DNA of 64,000 bases, taken from contig OY740772.1 in the NCBI GenBank assembly GCA_963513935.1, positions 17,859,241 to 17,923,240 of the forward strand, read 5' to 3'. Both the position numbers and the translations under genes were made by a program. Of the stretch, positions 37,011 through 49,007 are shown one piece after another; the stretch's first letter is position 1, and the number at the start of each line of letters is the position of its first letter. The notes beneath the pieces are model-generated. The model searched no databases. It was not told where the DNA came from and worked only from the letters and a program-made list of their open reading frames with translations. This DNA comes from Aphrophora alni (taxonomy: Eukaryota > Arthropoda > Insecta > Hemiptera > Aphrophoridae).

Positions 37011-37955
37011 AATAAACTAAAGTTATTGTTGATGCAACCTAAAAGTTAACCTAACCATGTTCGCTGACAATAAAATCTCGAATTTATACGATTAATACTT
37101 AGAACGAAATCATGACACATGTTAATTTTTTATTTCTAAAACTCCGCCCTTGGTTAATTTTCATATTTTACTTAGGCCCTACAACTATTAATCTGACAAT
37201 TTTTCAGACAAATATTTTTGTTTGTTTAGTATTTGTTTTTGTGAGTTGAGTGTGTGGGAAATTTGCAAGTTTTGGTAACGTTAAAAAAATAAATGTTTAC
37301 AACCAACCTTTAAGTCGTTTAAATAAACTGGTATACAAATTAATCCTTGACATTTACCCTATAATTGTCCTAAATAAAGTGCAATGAATAGTGTTATCAG
37401 ACAGTGTCTTCATATGTATCTCTATGCAGGACAAGTTGCATTTAGTATTGTCAGTAATTGTGTAACGATCATTTGTTTACTGATTTATGCTCTAGTAAAT
37501 AAATTCTACAGCTGTCGATCTTTTTAGTGTTTATAGTCTTGAAGTTTTATCAACTGATCATTGTAATAGAAACACTTAAACTGTGTATAAACATTGCAAT
37601 CACTTACGATTATACGCATATCAGGAAAACTAAAGCATATATTAAGAGCAGTCCCACAGTTAAACAAATATTTGTTAAGAAATTTTTAGTTTTTAACAGT
37701 TTATTCTTTTATGAAATCTGTTGTAGATATTTAGTTCAAAAACGACGTGTTTTTGTTATGTGTTAAATATTTATTTAAGTACTAAAATTGTAAAGTTGAT
37801 CTTACGCAGGACAGAAGAAATCCACTACACGTCACGCGGTAATTTCTCGAGAAAGGCACTACATTATTATTATTTTTAGAATATGTAAAAGATATACAAC
37901 ATATAGGTTGGCATCTTAGAGAACGTTTGACGCTCGAAATAGTCTTTAACCATTT

Positions 37956-38168
37956 CAAAATCGTGTTCCGACATTATTACAACTAGGACTAAATTAATTT
38001 GACGTTAGGTAAGTCTGTTTGTTCAGTGACCGGGCGACGTTACAATAATAAAATTGAATCAGCTGGTTTATTTCAGCCTGCGATAAAGAATCAGATGTTA
38101 ATTTACGTGAAATATATATATTTTTTGCATGGTAAGTAGCAATCAGTTGTTTAGAACCTGTTCTTGGG
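37956..38168 (+). repeat. Family M copy M1
   Basis: GTTCAGTGACCGGGCGACGT, TGAATCAGCTGGTTTATTTC, GCGATAAAGAATCAGATG and TTTAGAACCTGTTCTTGG match M2 in reverse complement at roughly 80% by eye. Confidence 0.75.
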
Positions 38169-39129
38169 ACGTAAATGAACACTTTAGGCAATTGTAGGAA
38201 ATAAATTAATAATTGTAAAGCTTACGGAACATTTAGCAACGCATTTTAGGGATTCGATAGGAACATAACAAAAAATACAAAAAACTTGTGAAAAGGTTTT
38301 TTTTATTTTAAAAAAAATTATAAAAATAAAATAAATTAAAATTCTAACTTTTACTATTCTTGAGATATTAGATATTAGGTTAACTTTTTGTTTAAACAAC
38401 AGTCAAATTCTCTTTGAAAAATATGCTCTTTTACGTGCTGTTATCCAAAATTTTTGTTTATTTCTGATTTACGTATCTTTTTATCAGGAACTACTTTTGA
38501 TATCATATTAATTTTTTTACTGCACACTCAACTAAATATTTTTCACTTTTAAACAATGTTTTAATATTTAGATTATTTTTTGTTTGGTTAAAATTGTCAT
38601 ATTTAAAAAAAAGAAAAGAAAAGATAATTAAAAATATAAACGACATAAAACATTTAGTTAATTTAAACCCATACATCATTCCTCAAGTAAAATAAAATGT
38701 TAGTTAAAAAATATTTGGAATAACAGCATTATAAACGCTAAGGTCATCCGAGTTTTATTGTATACTTTGACTCAATAGTACCTTCATCTTTGTTTCCTAA
38801 ACTCATTGCGGATTCTGCCATGTTATTTTACCTTTGAGTAAACAAGTATAATATCTTAAACCATTTCTGTAATTATGAAGATTTCCAGTAGAAATAGACT
38901 AATACACTGTTCTATAACTTACCGTGAACACAAAACATAACAGGTTTTCACAGGATACAATTCACAGCCAGGCTTCTCGCTAAGAAACTTAACAAGACAT
39001 GAAGCTCTGAAGATTTAAGGGTTTTCAGTGTTTCTCATTATTCTCCAAGAGCAAAGATGAACCAATTAAACAAATAATCCGAACTGTATTTTTTTTAACC
39101 GAAATTCAAACTCATTTTTGCATCTATAG

Positions 39130-39335
39130 TGAGTACGAACTTGGCAATCCCGAGGAACCTAGCTGAACCTACACCTTTATTACGTAGTGTAGTGTTATAT
39201 TCATCTCTTTCATCTCACCTATCAGGTCTCGATCAACACTTTTTTTTCTTCCAACCCTGGCGCCACTAGATCATTCAAAGGCTAGTGTTCCTCATTTTCT
39301 GTTACATTCTTCCTTTCTTTATAGTGTGATAATGA
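39130..39335 (+). repeat. Family H copy H3
   Basis: CTCTTTCATCTCACCTATCA GGTCTCGATCAACACTTT and a 3' TAGTGTGATAATGAA. Confidence 0.55.
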
Positions 39336-39407
39336 ATTAAAGGTTTTCATCTACAAACAGAAAGGGGGGACGTAGTTTAATCGGATATTTGCCATCATTT
39401 GTTTACA

Positions 39408-39460
39408 TAAAAACTAATAGACGGCATTTCGAGAATAAAAATCTACTTTTATTATTTAGG
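39408..39460 (-). repeat. CGAAACG module, GATAACGG subtype (CGAAATG variant)
   Basis: The minus strand contains AGATTTTTATTCTCGAAATG followed by CCGTCTATTAGTTTTTATG, the same tail as at 3041-3096. Confidence 0.5.
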
Positions 39461-41794
39461 AAGAGGCAAAAAATAATTGAAACTTCATGGCAAATCTATC
39501 AGCCAACCCTGTATATAAATAAGCACAATAGGCCTTTCGTTAATAAACCGCTAATAATTAAAAATCGAAAATAAAATTGTTTAATATTGTGAACATTTTT
39601 AGTTCAGATTCCCATCGGGAATAACGACGAAATCATGCGCGCTCTAATTTTTTTAAAGAGGCAAATGGTTGTTCACACCAATAAACAGTTAGGTCCCTCT
39701 TCTCTGGCACCACATCCCTAGCCGAGTTGTTTACCTTTCATTGCGTAGGAGGTAATCCTGTGTCTTCTTTCTTGTTCACTTTTATATTTTGTGTCAGTTT
39801 TGATTGTTCAGGCCTAGCTTTAGTCCTGGGCTCTTTTTTAGGTTACAGTTTTAGTTTTCAACGTGGTTTAACTACTAGACTAGTTTAGTGTTTTTCACTT
39901 TTTTCATATTCTAGATTTATCACATGAAAGCGGGAGTTGTATTATATTGTCGAAAAGTGTTGAATTATTTTGTATACACACATTTGATGACAAATATCCT
40001 ATAAAACACTATGTCAATAGTATAAACAAACCATTATCATTAAATTACTTCTAAATCCTAGTTATTAAGTTACTAACTTATTATCATTCCATAACATTTT
40101 AAATATATTGATATTTTAAACTGCAACAACTGCTGCTAACTGATTCAGGACTAAGTTCTCCATAATCAGTCAAATAAGAATCAAGATATTGCATAATATC
40201 AGATAATCAACAAAACACACTGGGAGGTTCGTCATCCACTTTCAGCTTCGACAACCAGATATTTCGTTTTGGTAATAAACAATTTCACTTCAAGACAAGG
40301 AATTCCTGCTAGAAAGAAGGATTTTACAAGATGACTATTGTAAAAACTTACTTCTCATAGAGGAATCAGAATGTTTTCAAAAATAGGTTATTTAAAAATT
40401 AATATCATTGACTTTATTTTGTCCTAACTGAATTTTGCGTTTCTCTGGGCTTGTCCAGGCGGTAAATTGTCTCTACAGGGTATCTTTAAAACAGTTGCTC
40501 CCAAAGAACTATAGGTTGTCACCTCTGTACACACACTGAACATAAAATCGTTTCAAGTTTTCAACACATATCTTTCAAAGTGGGCCATAAACAATCTACA
40601 ACTGATATAAAATACAAGTCGTGATGACAATAAGGAAGTTTTAACCACATGATGATCCTATAAAACAAAATCATCTTTACTGAAATATTTTATAACTGAA
40701 AACAGTCACCACTAGAGTGGAACTATTTATGCGCCACTGTGAGGTTCCTTAAAGGTTCTTGTCGCTTTGCACAGTGGATTAGTTTCTCCAATCTTATATT
40801 ATCCCACCAGTATTAGTTTTACTGATGTAAAGTTAAGAGATTATTATTATTAACAATGGAATACAAATTAAAAATTTATTTGATTTTCTCCGTAAACAAC
40901 TTTATATCATATTTTGAGCCATTCCCACATGATGCTATTTATCGGCTGTAATATTTTTTCAATTATACTAGTAATTTTATTTGCGAGAACTCTAACTTAA
41001 TTTTTCCTTCCTAATAAAAAATAATTTGGAATTAATTAAAATTCTATTAAGGAGAAAAATTGTGTTACTTAATTTTGTATTATGTTTTGGTAGCCATTTA
41101 TGCCTCGTTTCCTTTTTGTATTCCAAAAAGTTATATTTTTTTAACTTAGAAGTTTGGTTCATATATTATAATTTTGCATAAATAATTAGAATTTACCGTT
41201 GCCACCATTAAAATTAACATGAGGAGATTCATATACCAAAAGTTATCAAACGTTTAGGTAACTATTTCTTAAATTTCTTAGAGAAGATTTCAATTACTTT
41301 CTTCTTCGTGAAAATAATATTTTTTCAGTTTCATACAAAATGAAATATGACTAAGATTACAATTTTTTGTAAAATCTCAAGTTCTGTCTTCGAGATGGAT
41401 GTTTGCCATTACAATAAAAAAACAAAAACGCCTTTCGCACTTCGACCAGTATGCGTTGTTAGAACAAAGTTGGAGTGACGAAAGAGTATATTTATACCAA
41501 GGTAAATCAAATACAAAATAGGGAGCAATAACCAATCCATATAACTTGACACAACGCGCTTTCGTATTATGTACCTTTAAGACGTTGGAAATATCTTCTA
41601 GGACTCAGTGAAAGCCACAGTCACATTCCCTCCGTCTCACCTACTGACTAAAACACACTTTGTCCCGCAGCAGTAAAAGACTGTCTAGCAATTGATTACT
41701 TTTCCCCAACTTAAAAATTATGTATAATCGTTTCTAATATACAAAACATTACGATAATTATCTGGGAGATGGTATGATACTCCTTACAACGCTT

Positions 41795-42160
41795 TTGACG
41801 TAACATATTTCTCAATCGAATAATTAATTAAACAGCAAAGTACAAGACACAAGTCTCAAAGTTGCAAAGCGCAAAGTGTAAACGCTGATTGAAGTGAGAC
41901 ACATTAAGGTTCAGGACTCCACAAGATACTTTCCCTAAGGACACATCGAGTCCACATCACTATCTTAAACTTTCACAGATATTGTCTTGTCTAGTTTTTC
42001 CATCTACTAGCAACACACTTCACTACAAACTTGTATCATTAGAAAAATTAACTCAAGAACACTGCGCATATTAATGAAACTTTGCACAACTAGTTTCCTG
42101 CAGAATATCTTTATACATTAATAATATTACGCAAACTTTATTAACAGGAGAGCTTATATC
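41795..42160 (-). repeat. Family A copy A4, full length
   Basis: The reverse complement of A1 over the whole unit: AAGGTTCAGGACTCC, TTTCCCTAAGGACACATCGA, TGCACAACTAGTTTCCTGCA. Confidence 0.8.
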
Positions 42161-42632
42161 CTTCTTTACAATTGCGTATTAAAAAGTGACTTAACAGAGT
42201 TTATTTTTCTATGTGGAGTAGTCGATACATTTTTATTAATAAACTATAATCTTCCAAACACAGAATGCAATATTACAGTCCACAAAACTAAATAAACCCC
42301 GGTTGGAGGTAAAAACTTAAATTTGATTGAACGTTTTCCTTATTGTAGGAAGGTAAAAACTGTCGGTTTCATTGCTTTAAATAAAGATGACGAATAGAAT
42401 ACAAAATAGAGATTCCTAGTTCCTAAATACTATAATTCAGAATCGGTAGTGAACAACAATTCCTTTTGAACGACCTGATGGAAAAAATGAAAGTTAGGGT
42501 TATAACCTAATAACTACGTGGAGAAAAGTGTAAATCCAGCTACGACCTCGGGATTGCCACACACGATTTCACTACATAATCCTCCTTGGGAGATTTGTGG
42601 ATGAGCGAAACGTTCACTCAATGTGAAGGTAA

Positions 42633-42915
42633 ACCATGGGTCTGATTTGTACTCCGAGCCACTCAGAAGCGAAGCCAATCAAGAAAGCAGACCAATTAAT
42701 TGACAAATATATCTCCACGAGGAGACTATCATCGAAGTGGATTATATCAGAGGCTAGTGCAGAATACTACTTGTAGAGTGGATCATTAAGTAAGGCGTAA
42801 TACCCAGTTATAAAGAGTTTGGGAGACAGGCCAGAAGGCTCGTTGAGACTAGAGTTAGGCCAATTATCAGTATGAACAGAGAAGATCTGACGATGGTTAG
42901 GTTAGGTTACTAATC
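42633..42915 (+). pseudogene. Relic of a non-LTR RNase H domain
   Basis: The frame at 42633 reads LICTPSHSEAKPIKKADQLI, matching 'L-WVPGHSGI-GNEKADELA' of the RNase H domain in Jockey/I/R1-type elements, including the final aspartate of the active site. The frame ends at a stop near 42775. From 42866 a shifted frame reads ISMNREDLTMVRLGY, resembling the 'LSRKDLR-LVGLLTGH' segment that follows the domain. The relic ends at a short TTAGG array (42896-42909). Confidence 0.55.
42896..42909 (+). repeat. Interstitial TTAGG array, short
   Basis: GGTTAGGTTAGGTTA at the end of an RNase H relic. Confidence 0.7.
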
Positions 42916-43542
42916 CCTGAAAACATCACAGGTAAGAGAGATGACCCATCTTGCAACAAGAGCGCGGAGATCAATTCATTTAATTATGAAGTATTTTGGA
43001 TAAAAGGGGATTATTAGGTAACTGTTTGAAGAAGTTCCTGTGTAACCAACTTATAACGAATTTCGGAACTTTCTAGATTTACTACTAGCACAGTTTGGTA
43101 AGTGCTCCTTAGTACGTAGACCTAAAGTTCCTCTGTAATGATTGTTATTAATTAATTGAGCCTAACCCGACACAAAGTAATTAATAGTAACTATACAAAG
43201 TTATTTGCGTACGTTAAAAAAAAATGTCAACTTTATTTTTTTAATCTAGCGATCGATGTGAAAGACGTTGTGTTTTTCCATTTATTTATCCTTACAAAAC
43301 GAATATGAAATACATAATATTACTGATTAATTGATTCTATTTGGTGTGTAAATAGCCTCAAAGTTTACACAAGCCAGTGTTAAAAACAATTGTAAGTATA
43401 GAAATAGCTGCATATTAATGAAACTTTAGTAAACATTAACAATCATCCTGAATTTATAGTCTACAAATGTTAAACATAACCATAGAAACGCATTTTCTGA
43501 ATTAAAATTATGGGTTTTGTCAAAATAAACCACACGGATTTT

Positions 43543-43579
43543 AATGTACTTTTCAATGACAGTATTTGAAAAGTACATT
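43543..43579. repeat. Perfect hairpin, 14-bp stem
   Basis: AATGTACTTTTCAA pairs with TTGAAAAGTACATT across a 9-base loop. Confidence 0.85.
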
Positions 43580-43786
43580 GCGACGTCTACAATGATGAAA
43601 TAAAATGTTATGTTTTAGATCATTAAATATACTAATTATACCCCCCTTCGTAAACCCTCTAAGAAGCGACTTTTCTAAATTTTTCATCAAATTCCATCAA
43701 TAATTTTTATACCCTTAGAAAATTGTTTAAAATTGGAAAATGTAAAATTCGAGGTTATGAAACAAATAAAAATTATTTTTTTAATC

Positions 43787-44098
43787 AACTTTGTACTCAT
43801 GTAATTTTCTTTTAAATTTAATAATGAACAAATTTATACACCACTAATTTATTACAGGAGCTATAGAAATGGAGATATTATAAACAATAGAAAAGGGTAA
43901 CATTTACAACTTAAAACCAAATTACGCTCACCTCCACGTTTTACCTACGTAATTAAGGTGAGCGCAATTTAGTTTTAAGTTGTAAATGTTACCCGTTTCT
44001 ATTGTTTATAATATCTCCGTTTCTATAGCTCCTGTAATAAATTAGTGGTGTATAAATTTATTCATAATTAAATTTAAAAGAAATTTACATGAGTACAA

Positions 44099-44102
<4 letters not shown>
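43787..44102. repeat. Large palindrome, arms 147 bp, 22-base spacer, abutting (TA)n
   Basis: Left arm 43787-43933 and right arm 43956-44102 are reverse complements with only scattered differences (for example AAATGG/CCGTTT). The spacer CCACGTTTTACCTACGTAAT TA lies between. The right end runs straight into a (TA)n tract. No CGAAACG module is present. It could be a foldback or MITE-type element. Confidence 0.9.
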
Positions 44103-44163
<61 letters not shown>

Positions 44164-44174
44164 TGTATATATAT
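44103..44174. repeat. (TA)n microsatellite
   Basis: About 30 TA units, then TACTGTATATATAT. It begins at the edge of the 43787-44102 palindrome. Confidence 0.98.
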
Positions 44175-44439
44175 TTTAAATCCCTATGAAACAATTGAAA
44201 CAAAATCGCTTCTACTCCCAGAATAAAAGTGTTTTAGTTTATTTTACTCAAATGAGTATTTTTATACGAATTAACAATTTGAAATTTGCTTTTTTTATAA
44301 TAAATTTAAAATTCATTCTCTTCATTACTAAATCAAATTACGTGTCCACATTGTGTCCATTTTACCTCTTAAATAAAAAAAAAAGAGATAAAGTTCCCAT
44401 GTTAAGGTGAGGGCAGTAAAATAAGATGGATGTCACGTC

Positions 44440-44720
44440 TCTAAGCAATTGGTAGCGGGCGAGCCAAGCTTTGATTCAATTTGGTGGGCCTCGGACAGTT
44501 TTAATTACCGCACTCGTGCCGGGACAGGAGGACGTGCGGAGCTAGCCAAGTCCGGGATTAAACAACGCTACACTTTTTCAACCTTTTGGCTAACCTCAAA
44601 AATCAAACTCTGAGATGGACGGATGAAGTTGAGATCCCACCCCCAACCCACCCCTACGAGAACATGGCGACGTAAGTAATGGGTCTGTACTGCGGCGGTC
44701 GACAATTCTGCAGATAGAAG
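44440..44720 (+). promoter_or_regulatory. CpG-rich island with an ATG and consensus splice donor
   Basis: This stretch is GC-rich with many CpG dinucleotides in an AT-rich setting, for example GTAGCGGGCGAGCC and TGCGGCGGTCGAC. At 44664 an ATG in good context (GAACATGGCG) is followed after eight bases by the donor consensus GTAAGT at 44672-44677. That layout is what a promoter plus a very short first coding exon would look like. It could also be the 5' UTR of a retrotransposon. No downstream exon was identified. Confidence 0.3.
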
Positions 44721-45689
44721 GGAAAACTTCTTTGTTTTACTTTAATTTATTTATACGTAATAAATGTATTGATTAGGTAAATTATATTTAATTTGAACAA
44801 TACAATCTTCAAATAAGATACGATTTTGTTAAATGTAAGACAAAATACAGGTTTTGCATCTTCTACATTTCTCTAAAAGACGTTTACGAGTCACTTTTGT
44901 TGTTCACATATTAACTAGCTTTAGTTTCAAACATGGTTCACGGTATTTGTTGGGTTTTATTATGTTTTATATTCATAGATTGATAAACAAAGTGGATATC
45001 ACTCTCGAAACATCTTGTATTATTTTTTTATATACACAAATGATTATTAAATGATGGTATAAAATATAACCAGTAATGAGTTACCTTTAAACATTGAAAT
45101 TTTTGTAAAAATATGAAATTCTAAATAGTGTTACAGTTTCTGAAAGTAGGATTTTATTTTTATTAGTAAATTTCAGTTCATATAAGAATAAAAACTCACA
45201 TTCCGATAAAGTAGTACGATTTTACATTAGCCAAATTGATAGGGACTAGACAAAAACCACGAGTGAAATACAATAATCTTGAAGGTTATTAAAAGATAAT
45301 TTAAAATATCCAATCGCATTTGTTCCCAAAGCAGGAGATGACAAATCAAAATAAACATTGGAAATGAAGTGGTTGGAACAAAAGGGGATAGGGGTTGTGA
45401 TAAGGATAAAATTGTTGCAGCAAAAACAGGATGCCAGGATGTGTTGTCAGATAAATAAATCAGCGTTTCCTTTGTGGATGTCGTTAAAGAAGCAATCAAC
45501 ATAAAGGCGTATTTTGCGATGGATAAAACTTTGATTTGTTGAAGCAATCTTGGGCGGGAGTATTTATTTAAAATTTTAAGTTTAGTTCTCTTAAACACAA
45601 TCATTTTGTTAGTTTTAAAGTTTTAACTGATAGATGGATCAAAAAACCAATGTATCCGTTTGAAGTTTGTAAGTTTTTATTTTTGTAAT
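44721..45689. other. Unassigned, including a hydrophobic minus-strand frame
   Basis: A 125-codon minus-strand frame at 45604-45227 is hydrophobic and unrecognised. AT-rich reverse strands often give such frames, so I do not call it a gene. Confidence 0.5.
44991..45033 (+). repeat. CGAAAC module, GATAACGG subtype
   Basis: AAAGTGGATATCACTCTCGA then AACATCTTGTATTATTTTTTTA. CTCGAAAC and the AT-rich tail are kept. Confidence 0.4.
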
Positions 45690-46430
45690 AATGTAGGACG
45701 TCTGTCGTCTGTTGTTGTGAAGTGCTTTATACTCTAAACGTGTGGACCAATTTTAATCAAATTTTGAATACGGGAGTATTTTAGACAAATCTCGTGACTT
45801 TGTTTATAACTCAACATTTGTGAGTAGCTGCTACATTATAAATAAACAAAGACAACACAATAAGAATAACACAATATTACTATTTTATCTAAATTAATAG
45901 TCTCTAATGATTTTGATCAAATTTATCCGTGTATAACATCTAAGATGCAAAACAAAACTTATTGGTAGCCATATTCCCAAAAATATTGATTAGATTTATC
46001 GGTGAAAAACAAAATTAGATCATAGGGCATTTATAAAAACGTAATAACTCAAAATCGACGCTATATATTCAATCAAATTTTAAGAATTTGTTAACAACAA
46101 TGACTTCAAACCCGTGTACAAAATTTCCAGTAAAAAAATTACCCTTCAGAAATAATTGTCAAAAAACCAAAGTTAATTATTTCCTTTGAGGGTTATTTAT
46201 CGCACAAGAGAAACAAGTCTATTAAATTTTTTGAATATAGATTTTCTTTTTATATCTATAGTTTATTTTCACTCTTTGATTAACAACTAGAAAACTGAAA
46301 TTTTTGTTCACTATTAGTTTTGATACTTTTTATTGGTTTTGACATACTTGAGTGGGAAAATTTGTGAAATGCTTTTGCACAGTTTAGTCTCTAAAATGAT
46401 TTACCCTTATTAGTTCAAAACAAAAAGATA
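45690..46430 (+). repeat. Family G copy
   Basis: CTCTAAACGTGTGGACCAAT TTTAATCAAATTTTG, TTTTGATCAAATTTATCCGT and TTGAGTGGGAAAATTTGTGA ATGCTTTTGCACAG-like phrases shared with the other copies. Confidence 0.55.
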
Positions 46431-46491
46431 TAAAGTTTCGTTCTATCGCCGCTGCTTTACATTTCCCAGGTAAATCACACCCTTCAGTATT

Positions 46492-46510
46492 TCTGTAGTA
46501 TTACTACAGA
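46492..46510. repeat. 19-base palindrome TCTGTAGTATTACTACAGA
   Basis: Perfect about a single central T, just downstream of a family G copy. Confidence 0.85.
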
Positions 46511-47270
46511 TGTGGATCTACCCGAATCATTTCAAGCAGAGAAACCAGGGAAGCAAGTTAAATTAAAACATTAAACGGCTGTGGTTTCGTTATTTGTTGC
46601 ATAATCCCCGAGTAATACTGTTTATTGTATGCAGATATAATTGGGATTTATTAAAACATCAGCTGTTATTTTCTGCTAATTATATGTTGCCATAGCAACG
46701 AAATTCCTCATTGTTGACTAATTTCAAGCACAGGAATCTAGCAGGTGGTAAACTTGTAGTAGTTTACAATAATTAATTAATTGATTTTTTTTAATTCAGA
46801 CATGAATTTACCTTTACAAACACGCATCGCATTGATTCATTGTTATTATGAATATGAACGGAGTTTATCAACCAGGTTAAGAAAGTTTCGTACTCTCAAC
46901 GGTTTGAGGGCCGTCCAGTCGCGTCTAAAAAATTGTTAGTAAGTTTGAAACCAGCGGATCCATTGATCTTTACGAGGTCAAGAAAACCTTCAATCGTAGA
47001 GAAGGTCCGTTTTAGAACTGAAAGAAGTAATGATTCAAAACGTAACTGAGATAAATATCAACATGTTTAGATAATACCACGCATAGCAATAAGGAATTAA
47101 ATAAAGGAAAGAAATAAGGAAACTTCACCTGAAGAGAATGGCGGCCATAATTGAAAAACCACATTTATATGAACTTATTGAGACTAAATCGTATATATCT
47201 GAAATAAATCAACTACGATTTTTTACTGGTCACATACCTTTCTCTATACTAAGTATAAGTGGGAAAGTAA

Positions 47271-47358
47271 AAATGAATACACAACGTTTCGAGAATTAAA
47301 AATCACCTCCCGTTATCTAGTGATAACCATAAAACACTAGACCTCTGTGTCTAGTGTT
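47271..47358 (-). repeat. CGAAACG module beside a perfect 10-bp hairpin
   Basis: The minus strand at 47271-47323 reads CACTAGATAACGGGAGGTGA, then TTTTTAATTCTCGAAACGTT. The adjacent 47333-47358 is a perfect hairpin: stem AACACTAGAC/GTCTAGTGTT with a 6-base loop. Confidence 0.6.
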
Positions 47359-48416
47359 CAATCAATTCAAATATTTCTTGCAGTATTAACTTATAAATTG
47401 TTTATATAAATCATATTATGTGACAATAAGGAAAACGAATTATAGGCAATAATGAAAATAGAATTGTAAAACAAAATGGAAAAGAGGTCACGTGACGGAG
47501 TAAACAAAACAAGGTAAGACACTTTATTTTACAGAATTCTATTTTTCATGGGCTCGTTTCATATTTATGAAAGAAAAAAAACTGTAAACAATAAAAAATA
47601 AAAATATATACAATCTTTCTATTTAAAATTGAAAGTGTGTTCTGCGACTCTACTTTGTTGTTATGACTAGTATAACTCAAATTTGTACTTTGCCAACTTA
47701 ACTCGAAACAGAGTATATGCAACTATCTAACATAAACATAAGAAACAAAACCATCTCTGGAAGTACTTATCTAGGTATCCTCACTAAGAGTTGATCACTT
47801 CTATAAATCTGACAACATCGCGTCAAAGTGTGCGGGCATTACTCAACCTGACAACTCAGTTGAAAATGTCCCTTGTACCGTTCCACGGCGTTAATCTATC
47901 ATCTGAGATTTAACGAAATCATTTAGGATATGTCGGCATCGTTTGAAGCTGTCGCACCTCGTCTGTCATACGTATTTTGTCCGCTTCACCAGTTCTGTCC
48001 TTTTTGATGGACTTGAACACACAAAAACATTTGATCCCCACCTGCATGATGAACTCCGCAGATAAACCGTGACAGATTCATGCCAGTGGAATTTCATTTT
48101 TAAAATTAGATTAATATTTGCTTAAGCGTGAAATATTTTCATGTCTCAAGTTGAGATAGTTTAATCTGTGCAGATTACGTGTATATTATTTTGTTTTAAT
48201 AAAAGTTACAATAACATTACACTTTCTTAAACGCCGATCTACAAAACCAGTTACTAAGTGTTCTTCGCCAAAAATGACAGTTCGATAATCGTCTGACGTC
48301 ATTTTATAGTAACACAAAATATTTTCTACAATAGAGTGACAGCTTCCTACTGTAGTCCTAAGATCATGTTTAAAATCAAAAAACTAGTAAAGCATAAAGA
48401 AAAGTAATCAATGAAA

Positions 48417-48453
48417 AAGTGATAACCGCTATTGATTTATATACTAATTTTAA
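48417..48453 (+). repeat. Deletion derivative of the GATAACGG module
   Basis: AAGTGATAACCGCTATTGAT followed by TTATATACTAATTTT aligns with 29621-29672 on both sides, but the CAGTACCGTCGAAACG segment is missing. Confidence 0.5.
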
Positions 48454-48954
48454 AAAAATGAAAAAATACGAGTATCTACATATAGACTGTCCGAAAAAAG
48501 ATGGGCCGGTTATTCATTTTCGGATTATATACATCAAAACGAACGAACAATGTCAAATAATATTTAGTCGAATTCTGCTTCAATAACGGTCCATACACCA
48601 TTTTTTTCTTTTACAGAACATATTACACCAAAGTAAATAATTGAGATCAAATTTGGTATATGCATTTCGTATGTTATATTTTACAATTATAATTTTTTAA
48701 ATGGCAGCTTTTTAAAGTTAACGGGTTTGTAAATATTCGACGTTAAAAGTTATAAACGTCTGCCATTTTGAAAATTATAAAAATAAAGTCTTTGTGTGGT
48801 GGTATACTTGTAAACGTAACATACAAAATGCTTATTCCAAATTTGAACTAATTCTATTAACTATTTCTGGAGATATGTTTTTTAGATCGAAATGGCAGTT
48901 AGACGTATTATAATGAAACATAAATCGACTATAATTTATTTCACTTTTTCGTTT

Positions 48955-48956
<2 letters not shown>

Positions 48957-49003
<47 letters not shown>
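48957..49003. repeat. (AT)n microsatellite
   Basis: An uninterrupted AT run of about 23 units. Confidence 0.98.

Positions 49004-49007
<4 letters not shown>

Larger units (their letters stand above)
35391..37955. other. Unassigned apart from D3 and a family G fragment
   Basis: The 85-codon frame at 35868-36125 overlaps a GACAGACAGACAGACG stretch and has no recognisable product. Confidence 0.5.
38169..41794. other. Unassigned apart from H3 and one module
   Basis: The longest repeat-free stretch of the window. No frame above 72 codons. 39640-39870 is less AT-rich but gives no recognisable protein. Confidence 0.5.

Noticed and set aside
42595..42625. GATGAGCGAAACGTTCAC as a further CGAAACG module
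   Set aside because: Only the 3' word is present. No matching 5' half or AT-rich tail could be aligned, so it is left out of the module list.
44575..44605. AACCTTTTGGCTAACCTCAA, resembling the start of U2 snRNA
   Set aside because: The similarity covers about 20 bases with mismatches, and neither the branchpoint-recognition region nor the Sm site follows.
45227..45604. 125-codon minus-strand open frame, hydrophobic
   Set aside because: It reads like AT-driven hydrophobic translation with no motif I recognise, and no splice or promoter context supports it.
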